From Xanthomonas sp. 3793 (GTDB lineage: Bacteria > Pseudomonadota > Gammaproteobacteria > Xanthomonadales > Xanthomonadaceae), in contig NZ_JANTYU010000001.1 of NCBI RefSeq assembly GCF_024806835.1, positions 248,001 through 312,000 on the forward strand: DNA of 64,000 nt, written 5' to 3'. Positions within the stretch are counted from its first letter, which is position 1, and every line of letters starts with the position of its first letter. Made by a program: the position numbers and the translations under genes. Below are positions 21,970-30,216 of this stretch, in pieces. The notes below the pieces were generated by a model. It saw only the letters and a list, made by a program, of their open reading frames with translations. It was not told where the DNA came from and did not search any database.

Positions 21970-22428
21970 ATGAGCACTTCCGAACAGCGCTGGCACCCGG
22001 ATGTCACCGTGGCCACCGTGGTGGTGCGCGACGGCCGCTTGCTGCAGGTTGAAGAGACCATCGCAGGCAGGCTGTTGCTGAACCAGCCTGCCGGCCACCT
22101 GGAGCCGAACGAAAGCCTGCTGGACGCGGCGGTGCGCGAGACCCTGGAAGAGACCGGCTGGGACGTGCGGCTGACCCACTTCATCGGCACCTACCAATGG
22201 GTGGCGCCAAGCGGCCAGTGCTTCCTGCGCTTCGCGTTCGTTGGCGAGGCGGTGACCCATCACCCGGAGCGCAGCCTGGATACCGGCGTGGTGCGTGCGC
22301 TGTGGATGACCCCGGATGAGTTGCGCGAGGCGACCGATCGGCTGCGCAGTCCATTGGTGTGGGAAGTGGTGGCCGACTTCCTGGCCGGGCAGCGTTACCC
22401 GCTGGCCTTGGTGCGGCACGTCGCATGA
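21970..22428 (+). CDS. nudJ: Nudix hydrolase NudJ-like
   Basis: A 152-residue phosphatase-type Nudix protein. The Nudix box GX5EX7REUXEEXGU is intact, running from G42 ([20 protein letters not shown], then TGWD). In Escherichia coli NudJ hydrolyses nucleoside di/triphosphates and HMP-PP and lies directly upstream of mnmA, the same order as here. The mnmA start overlaps its stop by four bases (ATGA). Confidence 0.88.
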   Translation: MSTSEQRWHPDVTVATVVVRDGRLLQVEETIAGRLLLNQPAGHLEPNESLLDAAVRETLEETGWDVRLTHFIGTYQWVAPSGQCFLRFAFVGEAVTHHPERSLDTGVVRALWMTPDELREATDRLRSPLVWEVVADFLAGQRYPLALVRHVA

Positions 22429-23561
22429 GTACGCCGCGCATCGTGGTGGGCGTCTCGGGCGGCGTGGATTCGTCGGTGGCGGCGTGGAAACTGGCGCAGC
22501 AAGGCGAGCCGATCGCCGGGTTGTTCATGCAGAACTGGGCCGACGATGGCAGTGGCGATTGCCGCGCCGAAGACGACCGGCGCGATGCGGTGGCGGTCTG
22601 CGGGGTGCTGGGTATCCCGTTCCACTTTCGCGATTTTTCCGGAGAATACTGGAGCGGCGTGTTCGAGCACTTCCTGGCCGAATATGCGGCCGGGCGCACG
22701 CCCAACCCAGACGTGCTGTGCAACCGCGAGGTCAAGTTCAAGCATTTTCTGGATGCGGCCCAGGCGCTGGGCGCAGAGCGCATCGCCACCGGCCACTACG
22801 CGCGGGTGGCGCACAGCGGCGGGCGCTGGCGCCTGCTGCGCGGCGCCGACCGCGGTAAAGACCAGAGCTATTTCCTGCATCAACTGGGGCAGACCCAGCT
22901 GGCTGCCACCTTGTTCCCGATCGGTGATCTGGAAAAGAGCACGTTGCGCCGCATCGCCCAGGACGCTGGCCTGCCAACCCACGCCAAGAAGGATTCCACC
23001 GGGATCTGCTTTATCGGCGAGCGCGACTTCCGCGAATTTCTGGGGCGCTACCTGCCCGCCCGCAGCGGCGAGATCCGCGACCCGCAGGGGCAACGCATCG
23101 CCGACCATCCGGGGGTGTTCTATTTCACCCTGGGTCAGCGCGAAGGCCTGAACATCGGCGGCGTGCGTGGCCGGGCGGCAGCGCCCTGGTACGTGGTCGG
23201 CAAGGATGTGGCCAGCAACGTGCTGTACGTGGACCAGGACCGCGACAGCCCTTTGCTGCAATCGCGCTGGCTGCAATCCGAGCAGGCTCACTGGGTGACC
23301 GGTGCCCCGCCTGCGCGCCGCTTCAGCTGCACTGCGCAGACCCGCTATCGGCAGCCGGACGAGCCGTGCACGGTGGATGTGCAGGACGACGGCAGCGTGC
23401 AGGTACGCTTCGAGCGGCCGCAGCGGGCGGTGACGCCCGGGCAGTCGCTGGTGTTGTACGACGGCGAGGAATGCCTGGGCGGTGCGGTCATTGCCGCCAC
23501 CGATGCGCCGCTGGAGCGCCAGCTGGCGGGATCTTCTTTTCCTCTTGAGGGTGTGGCTTGA
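22425..23561 (+). CDS. mnmA: tRNA-specific 2-thiouridylase MnmA
   Basis: A 378-residue enzyme that thiolates U34 of Lys, Glu and Gln tRNAs. The PP-loop motif SGGVDSSV is at residues 11-18. The catalytic C99 is in [10 protein letters not shown] and C195 in GICFIG. ATG 22425 overlaps the nudJ stop; a longer frame exists but lacks family similarity. hflD starts one base before the end of its stop codon. Confidence 0.97.
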   Translation: MSTPRIVVGVSGGVDSSVAAWKLAQQGEPIAGLFMQNWADDGSGDCRAEDDRRDAVAVCGVLGIPFHFRDFSGEYWSGVFEHFLAEYAAGRTPNPDVLCNREVKFKHFLDAAQALGAERIATGHYARVAHSGGRWRLLRGADRGKDQSYFLHQLGQTQLAATLFPIGDLEKSTLRRIAQDAGLPTHAKKDSTGICFIGERDFREFLGRYLPARSGEIRDPQGQRIADHPGVFYFTLGQREGLNIGGVRGRAAAPWYVVGKDVASNVLYVDQDRDSPLLQSRWLQSEQAHWVTGAPPARRFSCTAQTRYRQPDEPCTVDVQDDGSVQVRFERPQRAVTPGQSLVLYDGEECLGGAVIAATDAPLERQLAGSSFPLEGVA

Positions 23562-24175
23562 TGAGTTCTTCCATGGATCACCGTGTGCTGGCGCTTGCCG
23601 GCGTCGCACAGGCCTTGCAGCAGGTGCGGCGGATTGCCGAGACCGGCCATTCGGAAGCGGCGACGGTGCGCACCGCCATGGACAGCGTGTTCCGGGTGGA
23701 TGCGGCATCGCCGGAGGCCGTGTACGGCTCGGCAGCGGCGGTAGCGCCCGGTCTGCGCCTGTTGCACAACTACTTCCGCAACCAGGCGCAGGACGATGTG
23801 CTGCCGCGCCTGGCGCTGGCAGTGCTGCAACTGGAGCGCCGTTTCGTACGCGACACCACGACCGTCTCCACGGTGTCCGGCGGCATCGCGTCCGCCGCCC
23901 GCCAGGCGCAGAACCTGAACGATAGCGCTCATCCGGATGTGCTCAGTGCGCTGGGCGGGCTGTACGCCCAGACCATCAGCCACCTGCGCCCCAAGGTCAT
24001 GGTGCAGGGCAACCCGCATTACCTCGGCCAGGCGGGGGTGGTCGCTGAAATCCGTGCATTGTTGCTGGCAGCGGTACGCTCGGCGGTGCTGTGGCGGCAG
24101 ATGGGCGGCAGCCTGTGGGATTTCCTGTTTGCCAAACGCGCGATGAGCGAAGCGGTGGACCGCGCGCTGCGCTGA
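23561..24175 (+). CDS. hflD: High-frequency lysogenization protein HflD homolog
   Basis: A 204-residue, mostly helical protein of the HflD/YcfC family, with the family stretches [38 protein letters not shown] and [20 protein letters not shown]. In Escherichia coli HflD affects lambda CII; its normal role is unclear. The start overlaps the mnmA stop (TGATG). A TTG start one codon earlier is also possible. The nudJ-mnmA-hflD operon order is conserved in gammaproteobacteria. Confidence 0.9.
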   Translation: MSSSMDHRVLALAGVAQALQQVRRIAETGHSEAATVRTAMDSVFRVDAASPEAVYGSAAAVAPGLRLLHNYFRNQAQDDVLPRLALAVLQLERRFVRDTTTVSTVSGGIASAARQAQNLNDSAHPDVLSALGGLYAQTISHLRPKVMVQGNPHYLGQAGVVAEIRALLLAAVRSAVLWRQMGGSLWDFLFAKRAMSEAVDRALR

Positions 24176-24265
24176 GCGGCAAACCAGGCGGTTTCAGGCG
24201 CCCCCAACAGGCGGTAGCGCTCGCCGATCGCAAGCGCATGGGCAGGACGATATGGCGATCGTCGC

Positions 24266-24292
24266 TAAAGACCACGGGGGTAGTGCCGATAC
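24266..24292 (+). promoter_or_regulatory. Sigma-28 (FliA) promoter of the chemoreceptor gene
   Basis: TAAAGACC (24266-24273), an 11-base spacer and GCCGATAC (24285-24292) match the FliA consensus TAAAGTTT-N11-GCCGATAA at 13 of 16 positions. Transcription would start near 24299, which favours the ATG at 24321 over an in-frame ATG at 24252 upstream of the promoter. Confidence 0.8.
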
Positions 24293-24320
24293 AGCAACCG
24301 TGACTCTGCCGAGAACGCCC

Positions 24321-25511
24321 ATGTATTCACGTCCACTCATCCGTCTAGCCGCTCCTTTGGCTCTGACCTTGCTGTTTCCCTTCGCTGTCGGATTCGACTG
24401 GCCCGCCTCGGTGCGCTGGGCAATCCTGGCGACCATGACCCTTAGTTGGTTGGTTTTCGCTGCCTGGGTGACGTATTCCCAGTTCCGGCGCAACCCGGAC
24501 CAGACCCGCATCCTGCGCGAGCAGGACCAGCTGCTCAACGAACTGCGTACGTTCGTCAGCAACGAAGTCGACGGTTCGCGCTCGGAAGTCGAGCGTGCCC
24601 GCGAACTGATCCGCCAGGCCGTGTCCGGTCTTGGTGGCAGCTTCGAAGCGATGAACCGCAAGTCGCGCCAGCAGAGCCAGGCACTGGCCCGCATCGTCGA
24701 CCGCGCAGGCGACGATGGCAGTGCCGGCGTCGACGTCGCCCGCTTCGCCCAGCACGCCAGCTCCCGCATGGAGCAATTGGTGGAAGCGCTGGAACAGGTG
24801 AGCGGCCAGAGCACCAACACCGTCCATCACATCGATGAGATGGCCCAGCACCTGGATGGCATCTTCGCGTTGCTGGAAGACGTCAAGTCGATCGCCGACC
24901 AGACCAACCTGCTGGCGTTGAACGCCGCCATCGAAGCAGCACGTGCCGGCGAAGCCGGTCGCGGCTTCGCGGTGGTGGCCGACGAGGTGCGCAACCTGTC
25001 CGAACGTTCCACCACCTTCAACGAACAGATCCGCAAGCTGGCCCACAGCTCCAAGGAATCGATCGCCAAGGTGCGTGAAACGGTCTCGCAGCTGGCATCG
25101 CGTCACATGGACCGCTCCCGCGAGGCGCGCCATGAATCGGCCGCCATGCTGGAGAACGTCGCCCAGATCAACGCCTCGTTGGGCGATGGCATGCGCGAAA
25201 TCTCCGAGTGCGCTCGGTCCATCGACGGCAGCGTGGCCGAAGCGGTCCGCGCCCTGCAGTTCGAAGACATTGCCACGCAGACCTTGAGCGGGATCCACAC
25301 CCACCTCGATCGCCTCACCGCCATCAACCGTGAAGCGGTGGCACTGCAGGAACTGCTGCATCGCAATGGCGGCGTCTACGACAGCGACCTGGTTGCGTCG
25401 CTGGCCAAGGTGTCCAGCCGTCTGCGCGACATGCGTGTGGAGTGGGAACGCCCGCCACACAAGCCGGTCGCACAGCAGGGCATGGGTGCCGGCACGGTCG
25501 AGTTGTTCTAA
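24321..25511 (+). CDS. Membrane methyl-accepting chemotaxis-like protein without periplasmic domain
   Basis: A 396-residue protein. Two hydrophobic helices sit at the N-terminus (about residues 9-26 and 33-50) with only a few residues between them, so there is no periplasmic sensor domain and no clear HAMP domain. The cytoplasmic part is coiled-coil with the conserved chemoreceptor hairpin tip ([18 protein letters not shown], then [15 protein letters not shown]). The C-terminus lacks a NWETF-type CheR tether. It probably senses an internal cue and signals to CheA. The sigma-28 promoter puts it in the flagellar regulon. Confidence 0.88.
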   Translation: MYSRPLIRLAAPLALTLLFPFAVGFDWPASVRWAILATMTLSWLVFAAWVTYSQFRRNPDQTRILREQDQLLNELRTFVSNEVDGSRSEVERARELIRQAVSGLGGSFEAMNRKSRQQSQALARIVDRAGDDGSAGVDVARFAQHASSRMEQLVEALEQVSGQSTNTVHHIDEMAQHLDGIFALLEDVKSIADQTNLLALNAAIEAARAGEAGRGFAVVADEVRNLSERSTTFNEQIRKLAHSSKESIAKVRETVSQLASRHMDRSREARHESAAMLENVAQINASLGDGMREISECARSIDGSVAEAVRALQFEDIATQTLSGIHTHLDRLTAINREAVALQELLHRNGGVYDSDLVASLAKVSSRLRDMRVEWERPPHKPVAQQGMGAGTVELF

Positions 25512-25597
25512 GACCGATGTCTCCCTGCAGCTTCTGATCCCGACATTCCCCGGCCTTCCGGGGATTTGTCGTTCCGTAACAACCCGGTGTTCCGCTT

Positions 25598-25885
25598 ATG
25601 ACGCTTCTTGCCCCCACCACCGATGCCGACCCCACTGCCGCACTGCAGGCAGCAGCCTTGGCCACCGCCCATGCCCAGCGCATCGCACAGAGCGAAGCGG
25701 CCAGACCGGTGCTGCGGCGGGTACGGTTGCCGGCCGCACTGGAACGGCTGGAACTAGCCGCACGCGAGGAAGTCAAGGCGCTGATCAACCCGCGCCGCGA
25801 TTGCAGCGAAGACGAGCTGCTGTTTGCGACCGTGGCCTGGGACCTCGGCCTGGACGGCGCCGCCGTCGGTGCGTCGGCCCGCTGA
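25598..25885 (+). CDS. Hypothetical small protein
   Basis: A 95-residue frame starting ATG at 25598. The product is alanine-rich and mostly helical by composition, with a charged middle (ERLELAAREEVKALI) and an acidic CSEDELLFATVAWDLGLDG segment. No signal peptide, membrane helix or known domain was recognised. It is a stand-alone unit: a hairpin precedes it (CCCCGG 25548-25553 with CCGGGG 25558-25563) and a strong terminator follows. Codon use and the flanking signals make it a likely gene of unknown function. Confidence 0.55.
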   Translation: MTLLAPTTDADPTAALQAAALATAHAQRIAQSEAARPVLRRVRLPAALERLELAAREEVKALINPRRDCSEDELLFATVAWDLGLDGAAVGASAR

Positions 25886-25894
25886 CCCCGTCAA

Positions 25895-25931
25895 CGGCGG
25901 GGCGTGCCTCGGCAGGCGCCCCGCCGTGTTG
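25895..25931 (+). terminator. Terminator-like hairpin after the small hypothetical gene
   Basis: A perfect 10-bp stem, CGGCGGGGCG (25895-25904) with CGCCCCGCCG (25917-25926), 12-base loop, is followed by TGTTGTTGG. The T tract is interrupted, but the stem is very stable and lies 10 bases after the stop. Confidence 0.6.
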
Positions 25932-26158
25932 TTGGACTGCCCGATCTCAGCTGCCTGAGCCGTCCGCTTCCTTCGCTCCTCCCGGCATCGCTGATGCCGT
26001 GCGTGGCGCTCCTTGTCCCCTGCCCGGCCGAGACTCGCTCACACCGGCTGTGGTTTGTCAGGCCTGGCCAAGGCCTCTACCATCCATCTCACTTCCCGAG
26101 CCCGTCACCAAGTCGGGCGATCAGCATGCTGTCTTCTTCGGATTGAGCACTGGATGCC

Positions 26159-26842
26159 ATGAAAGCCGGTCGCCTGGCGTTGTTCGCGGCAGCACTTTCT
26201 CACTCGGCCAATGCGGCAGATGACAAGGTGTATCTTGAATTTCTCTGGGATGCGCGGCCACCTCATTCGATTGCCCGCCAGCAAACCATCCAGTTTTTGA
26301 CCGATGGTCAGCACACTCACCAGGTGTGTGTCGCGACCAATCTCGCCGACACCGATGTAGGTGGGTTGGTAGTGAAGGCGTTCGATGCCTCCGGGCAGGA
26401 AGTGTCGAGCCACCATTACCCCGACTACCGGGGCGTCAAGCGCTGCTACGGTGCCGATCTGGGCCAGGGAGGCAAGCCTGGCCTGTGGACGTTTCGCGCA
26501 AGCACGGGAGATGGGCGCACCGGGGAAGAGACGTTGCAGGTCCATGCCAGGCTGGCAGACTCGCCACTGTCGAACGATCCGGGAACACCGTATGTCGTTG
26601 GCCGCCCGAACTATGACACAGCGATCCCGCCTGCCGAGTGGCATGGCCGCCTTGTCTGGGAAATGCAGGTCAATCCACAAGGCACGGTGACCGCGGTGAC
26701 CGTGGTGACAGCAGAAGGCGTTGGCTTGAAACTTCACAGCCGTGCGATCGCAGCCGGCTATCTGTCCCTTTTCTTCCCTGATGAACGGCGAGAGCGCACA
26801 CCGCTGCTCTGGAGGCGCGAGCTGTCGTTCGAACCGGAGTAA
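26159..26842 (+). CDS. Exported hypothetical protein with TonB-C-terminal-like domain
   Basis: A 227-residue protein with a signal peptide, MKAGRLALFAAALSHSANA, cut before ADDK. The C-terminal half (from about residue 160) reads HGRLVWEMQVNPQGTVTAVT, then VVTAEGVGLKLHSRAI and a FFP turn, and ends in a beta strand WRRELSFEP. This pattern (GxV, G, A, FP, beta strand) resembles the TonB C-terminal domain, but there is no N-terminal membrane anchor or proline-rich spacer. Two cysteines in the first half could form a disulfide. Function is unknown; the TonB likeness is by eye. Confidence 0.6.
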   Translation: MKAGRLALFAAALSHSANAADDKVYLEFLWDARPPHSIARQQTIQFLTDGQHTHQVCVATNLADTDVGGLVVKAFDASGQEVSSHHYPDYRGVKRCYGADLGQGGKPGLWTFRASTGDGRTGEETLQVHARLADSPLSNDPGTPYVVGRPNYDTAIPPAEWHGRLVWEMQVNPQGTVTAVTVVTAEGVGLKLHSRAIAAGYLSLFFPDERRERTPLLWRRELSFEPE

Positions 26843-27310
26843 GGCCGGCACGACGCCGGTCGATCACGCTACATCGGTCGATGCGTATCGCGTGACACGG
26901 GTACGCTGGCAGTCATGCATGCACTGAACAACAGCCCTCGTTGTTCGTGGCGCTATCGAGCCATGCTGGATCCGTTCGGAGGATGTTCCAACCGCTTCCG
27001 GGGAGATCCATAACATCTTGCAGTGACCCATCAGGCGACGCGTCTGGACCGGGTTGTGTCCCTGTCCAGCAACGACAACATCGAGGTGTCCTACACGATG
27101 CCAGTGTCGCCTGTGACGAGCAAGCGCGATCCGCGCCGCTTGCGCTGCACGTGCTGCACATCAGGTCGGGTTCTGCGCCAGATCGCCGGCAACAGGCAGG
27201 CAGCAAACCGGTCACCTGTCGTCGCACCGCAGCGCAGCGGCACGGAGCCAATCGGATAACTAGGTGATAGTGCGCGGCGCCACGTATGCGGTGCCAGCAT
27301 CGCCAGCGGC
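26843..27310. other. Gap between the exported hypothetical gene and the GGDEF-EAL gene
   Basis: These 468 bases hold several short frames on both strands, none with recognisable domains, good start sites or a consistent codon bias. The two flanking genes converge here. No strong terminator hairpin with a T tract was found. Confidence 0.5.
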
Positions 27311-30097
27311 TTAGCTGGCAACTACCAAGCGTGCGCCCAGCCGCATGCCGGCTTCGGCCTCGCGCAGCCACTGCGCCATGTCGCGTGGCGACAACGGGCG
27401 CGAGTAGAAGTAGCCCTGGATCTCGTCGCAGCCCTGCTGGCGTAGCAAGGCATCTTCCTGCACGGTCTCCACGCCTTCGGCGACGACCTGCATGCCCAAC
27501 GCATGGCCCAGATGCACGATGGCCTGGGTGACCTCGGCGGTGTTGGCATCGTCGAGCATGCCTTGCACGAAGCTGCGGTCGATCTTCAGGCGCTGCACCG
27601 GGAAGCGGTTGAGGTAATGCAGGTTCGAAAAGCCGGTACCGAAGTCGTCCACCGCCAGCAGCACACCATTCTGCTCGAACAATTCGAAGCAACGGCGCAG
27701 CGAATCCGAATCGCGAATCAGCGCGGATTCGGTCAATTCCAGCTCCAGCCGCGATGGCGGCCAGCTGTTGTCGCGGCAGATTTCCAGCACGCGCTCGGCA
27801 AAGCCGCGTTCGCGCAACTGCACGGCCGAGACGTTGACGGCGATGCGGCTGAAATTGAGGCCGGCGCGGTCCCAGACCACCGCCTGGCGGCAGGCTTCGC
27901 CGATCACCCACTCGCCCAGACGCACGATCTCGCCGCACTCTTCGGCGATCGGGATGAATTCGACCGGGCTGCAGGGACCATGGCCAGGACGATTCCAGCG
28001 CATCAGCGCTTCGATCGCCGGCGACGCATCGCCCACGGTATTGACCAGCGGCTGGTAGACCAGCGTGAACTCTTCACGCTCGAGCGCGCCCTGCAGCGCA
28101 TGCTCGAGCTCAAGCCGGCGCTGCGCACGCAGCAGCACGTCCTGACTGTAGTAATGGAAGGTGTTGCGACCGGATTCCTTGGCCGCATACATCGCCGCAT
28201 CGGCGGCGCGCAACAGGCTGTCGAAATCCGACAGGCCCTCTCCCTGCAGCGCAATGCCGATGCTGGCGCCGAGCTTGAGGGTGACGTGGTCCTTGCGGAG
28301 CGGCTCGCCCAGCGCGCTGATCAACTTGCGCGCGACGTGGCCGGCGTCCTCCGGCTCGGAGAGATCGCGCAGCAGTACGATGAATTCGTCGTCGCTGAAG
28401 CGGCCGAACAGATCGCTGTTGCGCAGATGCTGATGCAGGCGCGCCGACGCGAGCTTGAGCAGATTGTCGCCGGTGGCATGGCCGAACGAGTCGTTGATGC
28501 TCTTGAAACCGTCCAGATCGATCAGCAGCATGGCCAGCACCTGGCCGCGCTCGTGCGCCTCGCGAATGGCGTTCTCTGCCTGCTCGCGCAGCAGGAAGCG
28601 GTTCGGCAGTCCGGTCAGGCGGTCGTAGTGCGCCAGCAGCTCGATGCGTTCGTTGGCTTCGCGCTCGCGGGTGACATCGCGGAACAAGGCGACGAATCGT
28701 GGCGGCAAGCCTTCACGACGGTCCAGTTCGATCAGCACCTGCACCCAGATGCGTTGACCGGAGTTGCGGTAGAAGCACAGCTCCAGTTGCTCGGGCAGGC
28801 CGCCATCGGAGATGCGCAGCAGCGCCGCTTCGAAAGCATCGCGCGAATCCTGGGTGTACAGCGCAAGCGCCTGCTCCAGGGTGATGTTTTCCTTGCGCAG
28901 GCCGTGGATGCGGTAGCACTCCTCGGTCCACTGCATGCGGCGGGTGTCGACCTCGATTTCGCAGCCGCCGATCTTGCCCAACGCGGAAACGCGATTGAGC
29001 AACTCGGTGCGCCAGCGGATCAGCGCATCGGTCTGCCGCTGCTCGGTGACGTTCTGCAACTGGCCCAGCACACGCACCATGCTGCCATCGCCATCGAACA
29101 CCGGCTGCGCCCAGACCCGCAGATGATGCGGATTGACGTCGAGCAGGCCATTGACCTCCAGCTCGAAATGCACCGGCAGGCCTTCGTGCTTGATCTTGCG
29201 CCAGGCACCGCGCAGTTGCGCGACCGAGGGCCGGGCGAGCAGGCGCAGCAGATCGCGAATCCCACTCAAACGCAGTTGGGTCATGCCGAGCTGCTGCAGG
29301 AAATCCTGAGAGATCCACAGGTTGTCCTTCAGCGAATCCCAGCTCCAGCTACCCATGCTGGCGATGCGCTGGGCCTCTTCGAGCTGGGCCTGCTGCTCGC
29401 GCAGCTGCTGCTCGAGTAATTTGTGGTGATGCACGTCGGTATGGGTGCCGACCATGCGCAGCGGGCGGCCATCGGCGGTGCGCGAGACCACGCGGCCGCG
29501 ATCGAGGATCCAGCGCCATTGGCCGTCGTGCTGGCGCAGCCGGAACTCGGCAACGTAGGTATCGGTACGCCCGTCCAGATGCGCCTGGACCGCGGCGCTG
29601 ACCTGCGCGTGGTCGTCGGGATGAATCAGCCCGGACAACGCGGTGAGATTGTTCGGCAGGGGCTGCTCGGAATAGCCGAGCATGCGGGTCCAACGTTCGG
29701 AGCGGTACACCACGTCGGCCGGGATATCCCAGTCCCACAACCCATGGTCGGCGCTGTCCAGGCCCATTTCCCAGCGGCTGGTGCCATCGGCGCCCACCGG
29801 CTCGGGAATGCTCAGGGTGAAGGCCATGATCTGGCCATGTTCGTCGCAGACCGCACGCAGCCAGCCTTCCAGCCGTCCGCCCCCGGCTCCAGGCAACACG
29901 CAGGCCGCCATGCCGCCGTTTTCGGCCACCTGGACGCGGCTGCTCTCCAGCACTTCGGCATACGCACCAAGGGTTGCCGGCAGCCCCAGGGACTGCGCAA
30001 CGCGATTGGCCGCCAGGGGCTGGCCATGCGCATCCAACAACACCACCGCTGAGGTCAGCGGGTGCTGCAGCATGCTTGCAATGACGCCTGAGTCCAC
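27311..30097 (-). CDS. PAS-GGDEF-EAL cyclic-di-GMP signalling protein
   Basis: A 928-residue cytosolic protein. PAS-like domains fill the first 490 residues, with a PAS/PAC signature around SADHGLWDWDIPADVVYRSE. The GGDEF domain (about 500-660) has SDDEF near residue 567 instead of GGDEF, so cyclase activity is doubtful. The EAL domain (about 680-915) keeps all motifs: IEALMRW, VNVSAVQL, ELTESAL, VDDFGTG, KIDRSF, AEGVET and QGYFYSRP. It should therefore be a c-di-GMP phosphodiesterase tuned by the other domains. GTG 30097 has a GGAG site ten bases upstream; an ATG eight codons later is possible. Confidence 0.9.
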   Translation of the reverse strand: MDSGVIASMLQHPLTSAVVLLDAHGQPLAANRVAQSLGLPATLGAYAEVLESSRVQVAENGGMAACVLPGAGGGRLEGWLRAVCDEHGQIMAFTLSIPEPVGADGTSRWEMGLDSADHGLWDWDIPADVVYRSERWTRMLGYSEQPLPNNLTALSGLIHPDDHAQVSAAVQAHLDGRTDTYVAEFRLRQHDGQWRWILDRGRVVSRTADGRPLRMVGTHTDVHHHKLLEQQLREQQAQLEEAQRIASMGSWSWDSLKDNLWISQDFLQQLGMTQLRLSGIRDLLRLLARPSVAQLRGAWRKIKHEGLPVHFELEVNGLLDVNPHHLRVWAQPVFDGDGSMVRVLGQLQNVTEQRQTDALIRWRTELLNRVSALGKIGGCEIEVDTRRMQWTEECYRIHGLRKENITLEQALALYTQDSRDAFEAALLRISDGGLPEQLELCFYRNSGQRIWVQVLIELDRREGLPPRFVALFRDVTREREANERIELLAHYDRLTGLPNRFLLREQAENAIREAHERGQVLAMLLIDLDGFKSINDSFGHATGDNLLKLASARLHQHLRNSDLFGRFSDDEFIVLLRDLSEPEDAGHVARKLISALGEPLRKDHVTLKLGASIGIALQGEGLSDFDSLLRAADAAMYAAKESGRNTFHYYSQDVLLRAQRRLELEHALQGALEREEFTLVYQPLVNTVGDASPAIEALMRWNRPGHGPCSPVEFIPIAEECGEIVRLGEWVIGEACRQAVVWDRAGLNFSRIAVNVSAVQLRERGFAERVLEICRDNSWPPSRLELELTESALIRDSDSLRRCFELFEQNGVLLAVDDFGTGFSNLHYLNRFPVQRLKIDRSFVQGMLDDANTAEVTQAIVHLGHALGMQVVAEGVETVQEDALLRQQGCDEIQGYFYSRPLSPRDMAQWLREAEAGMRLGARLVVAS

Positions 30098-30143
30098 TCT
30101 GGAACACTCCGAAGGATCGCCCCCTGCCTCGGGGTCGCAATGG

Positions 30144-30170
30144 ATAACGGCCGCCCGGCGGATTAGTTGA
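30144..30170 (-). promoter_or_regulatory. Possible sigma-28 promoter of the PAS-GGDEF-EAL gene
   Basis: On the minus strand TCAACTAA, an 11-base spacer and GCCGTTAT precede the GTG start by about 47 bases. The -10 element and the two bases after it are identical to those of the flgM promoter. The -35 matches only about half of the consensus. Confidence 0.35.
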
Positions 30171-30216
30171 GGCGGGTGTTTGGGGCGCGACCGAACCGGG
30201 ATCAGTTACGGCTAAT

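Noticed and set aside
26941-27267. Small gene of about 108 codons before the GGDEF-EAL gene
   Set aside because: No ribosome-binding site, an irregular Cys/Arg/Ser-rich composition and several equally long competing frames.
27503-29419. Plus-strand open frame of 638 codons opposite the PAS-GGDEF-EAL gene
   Set aside because: The minus strand encodes clear GGDEF and EAL domains over the same bases.
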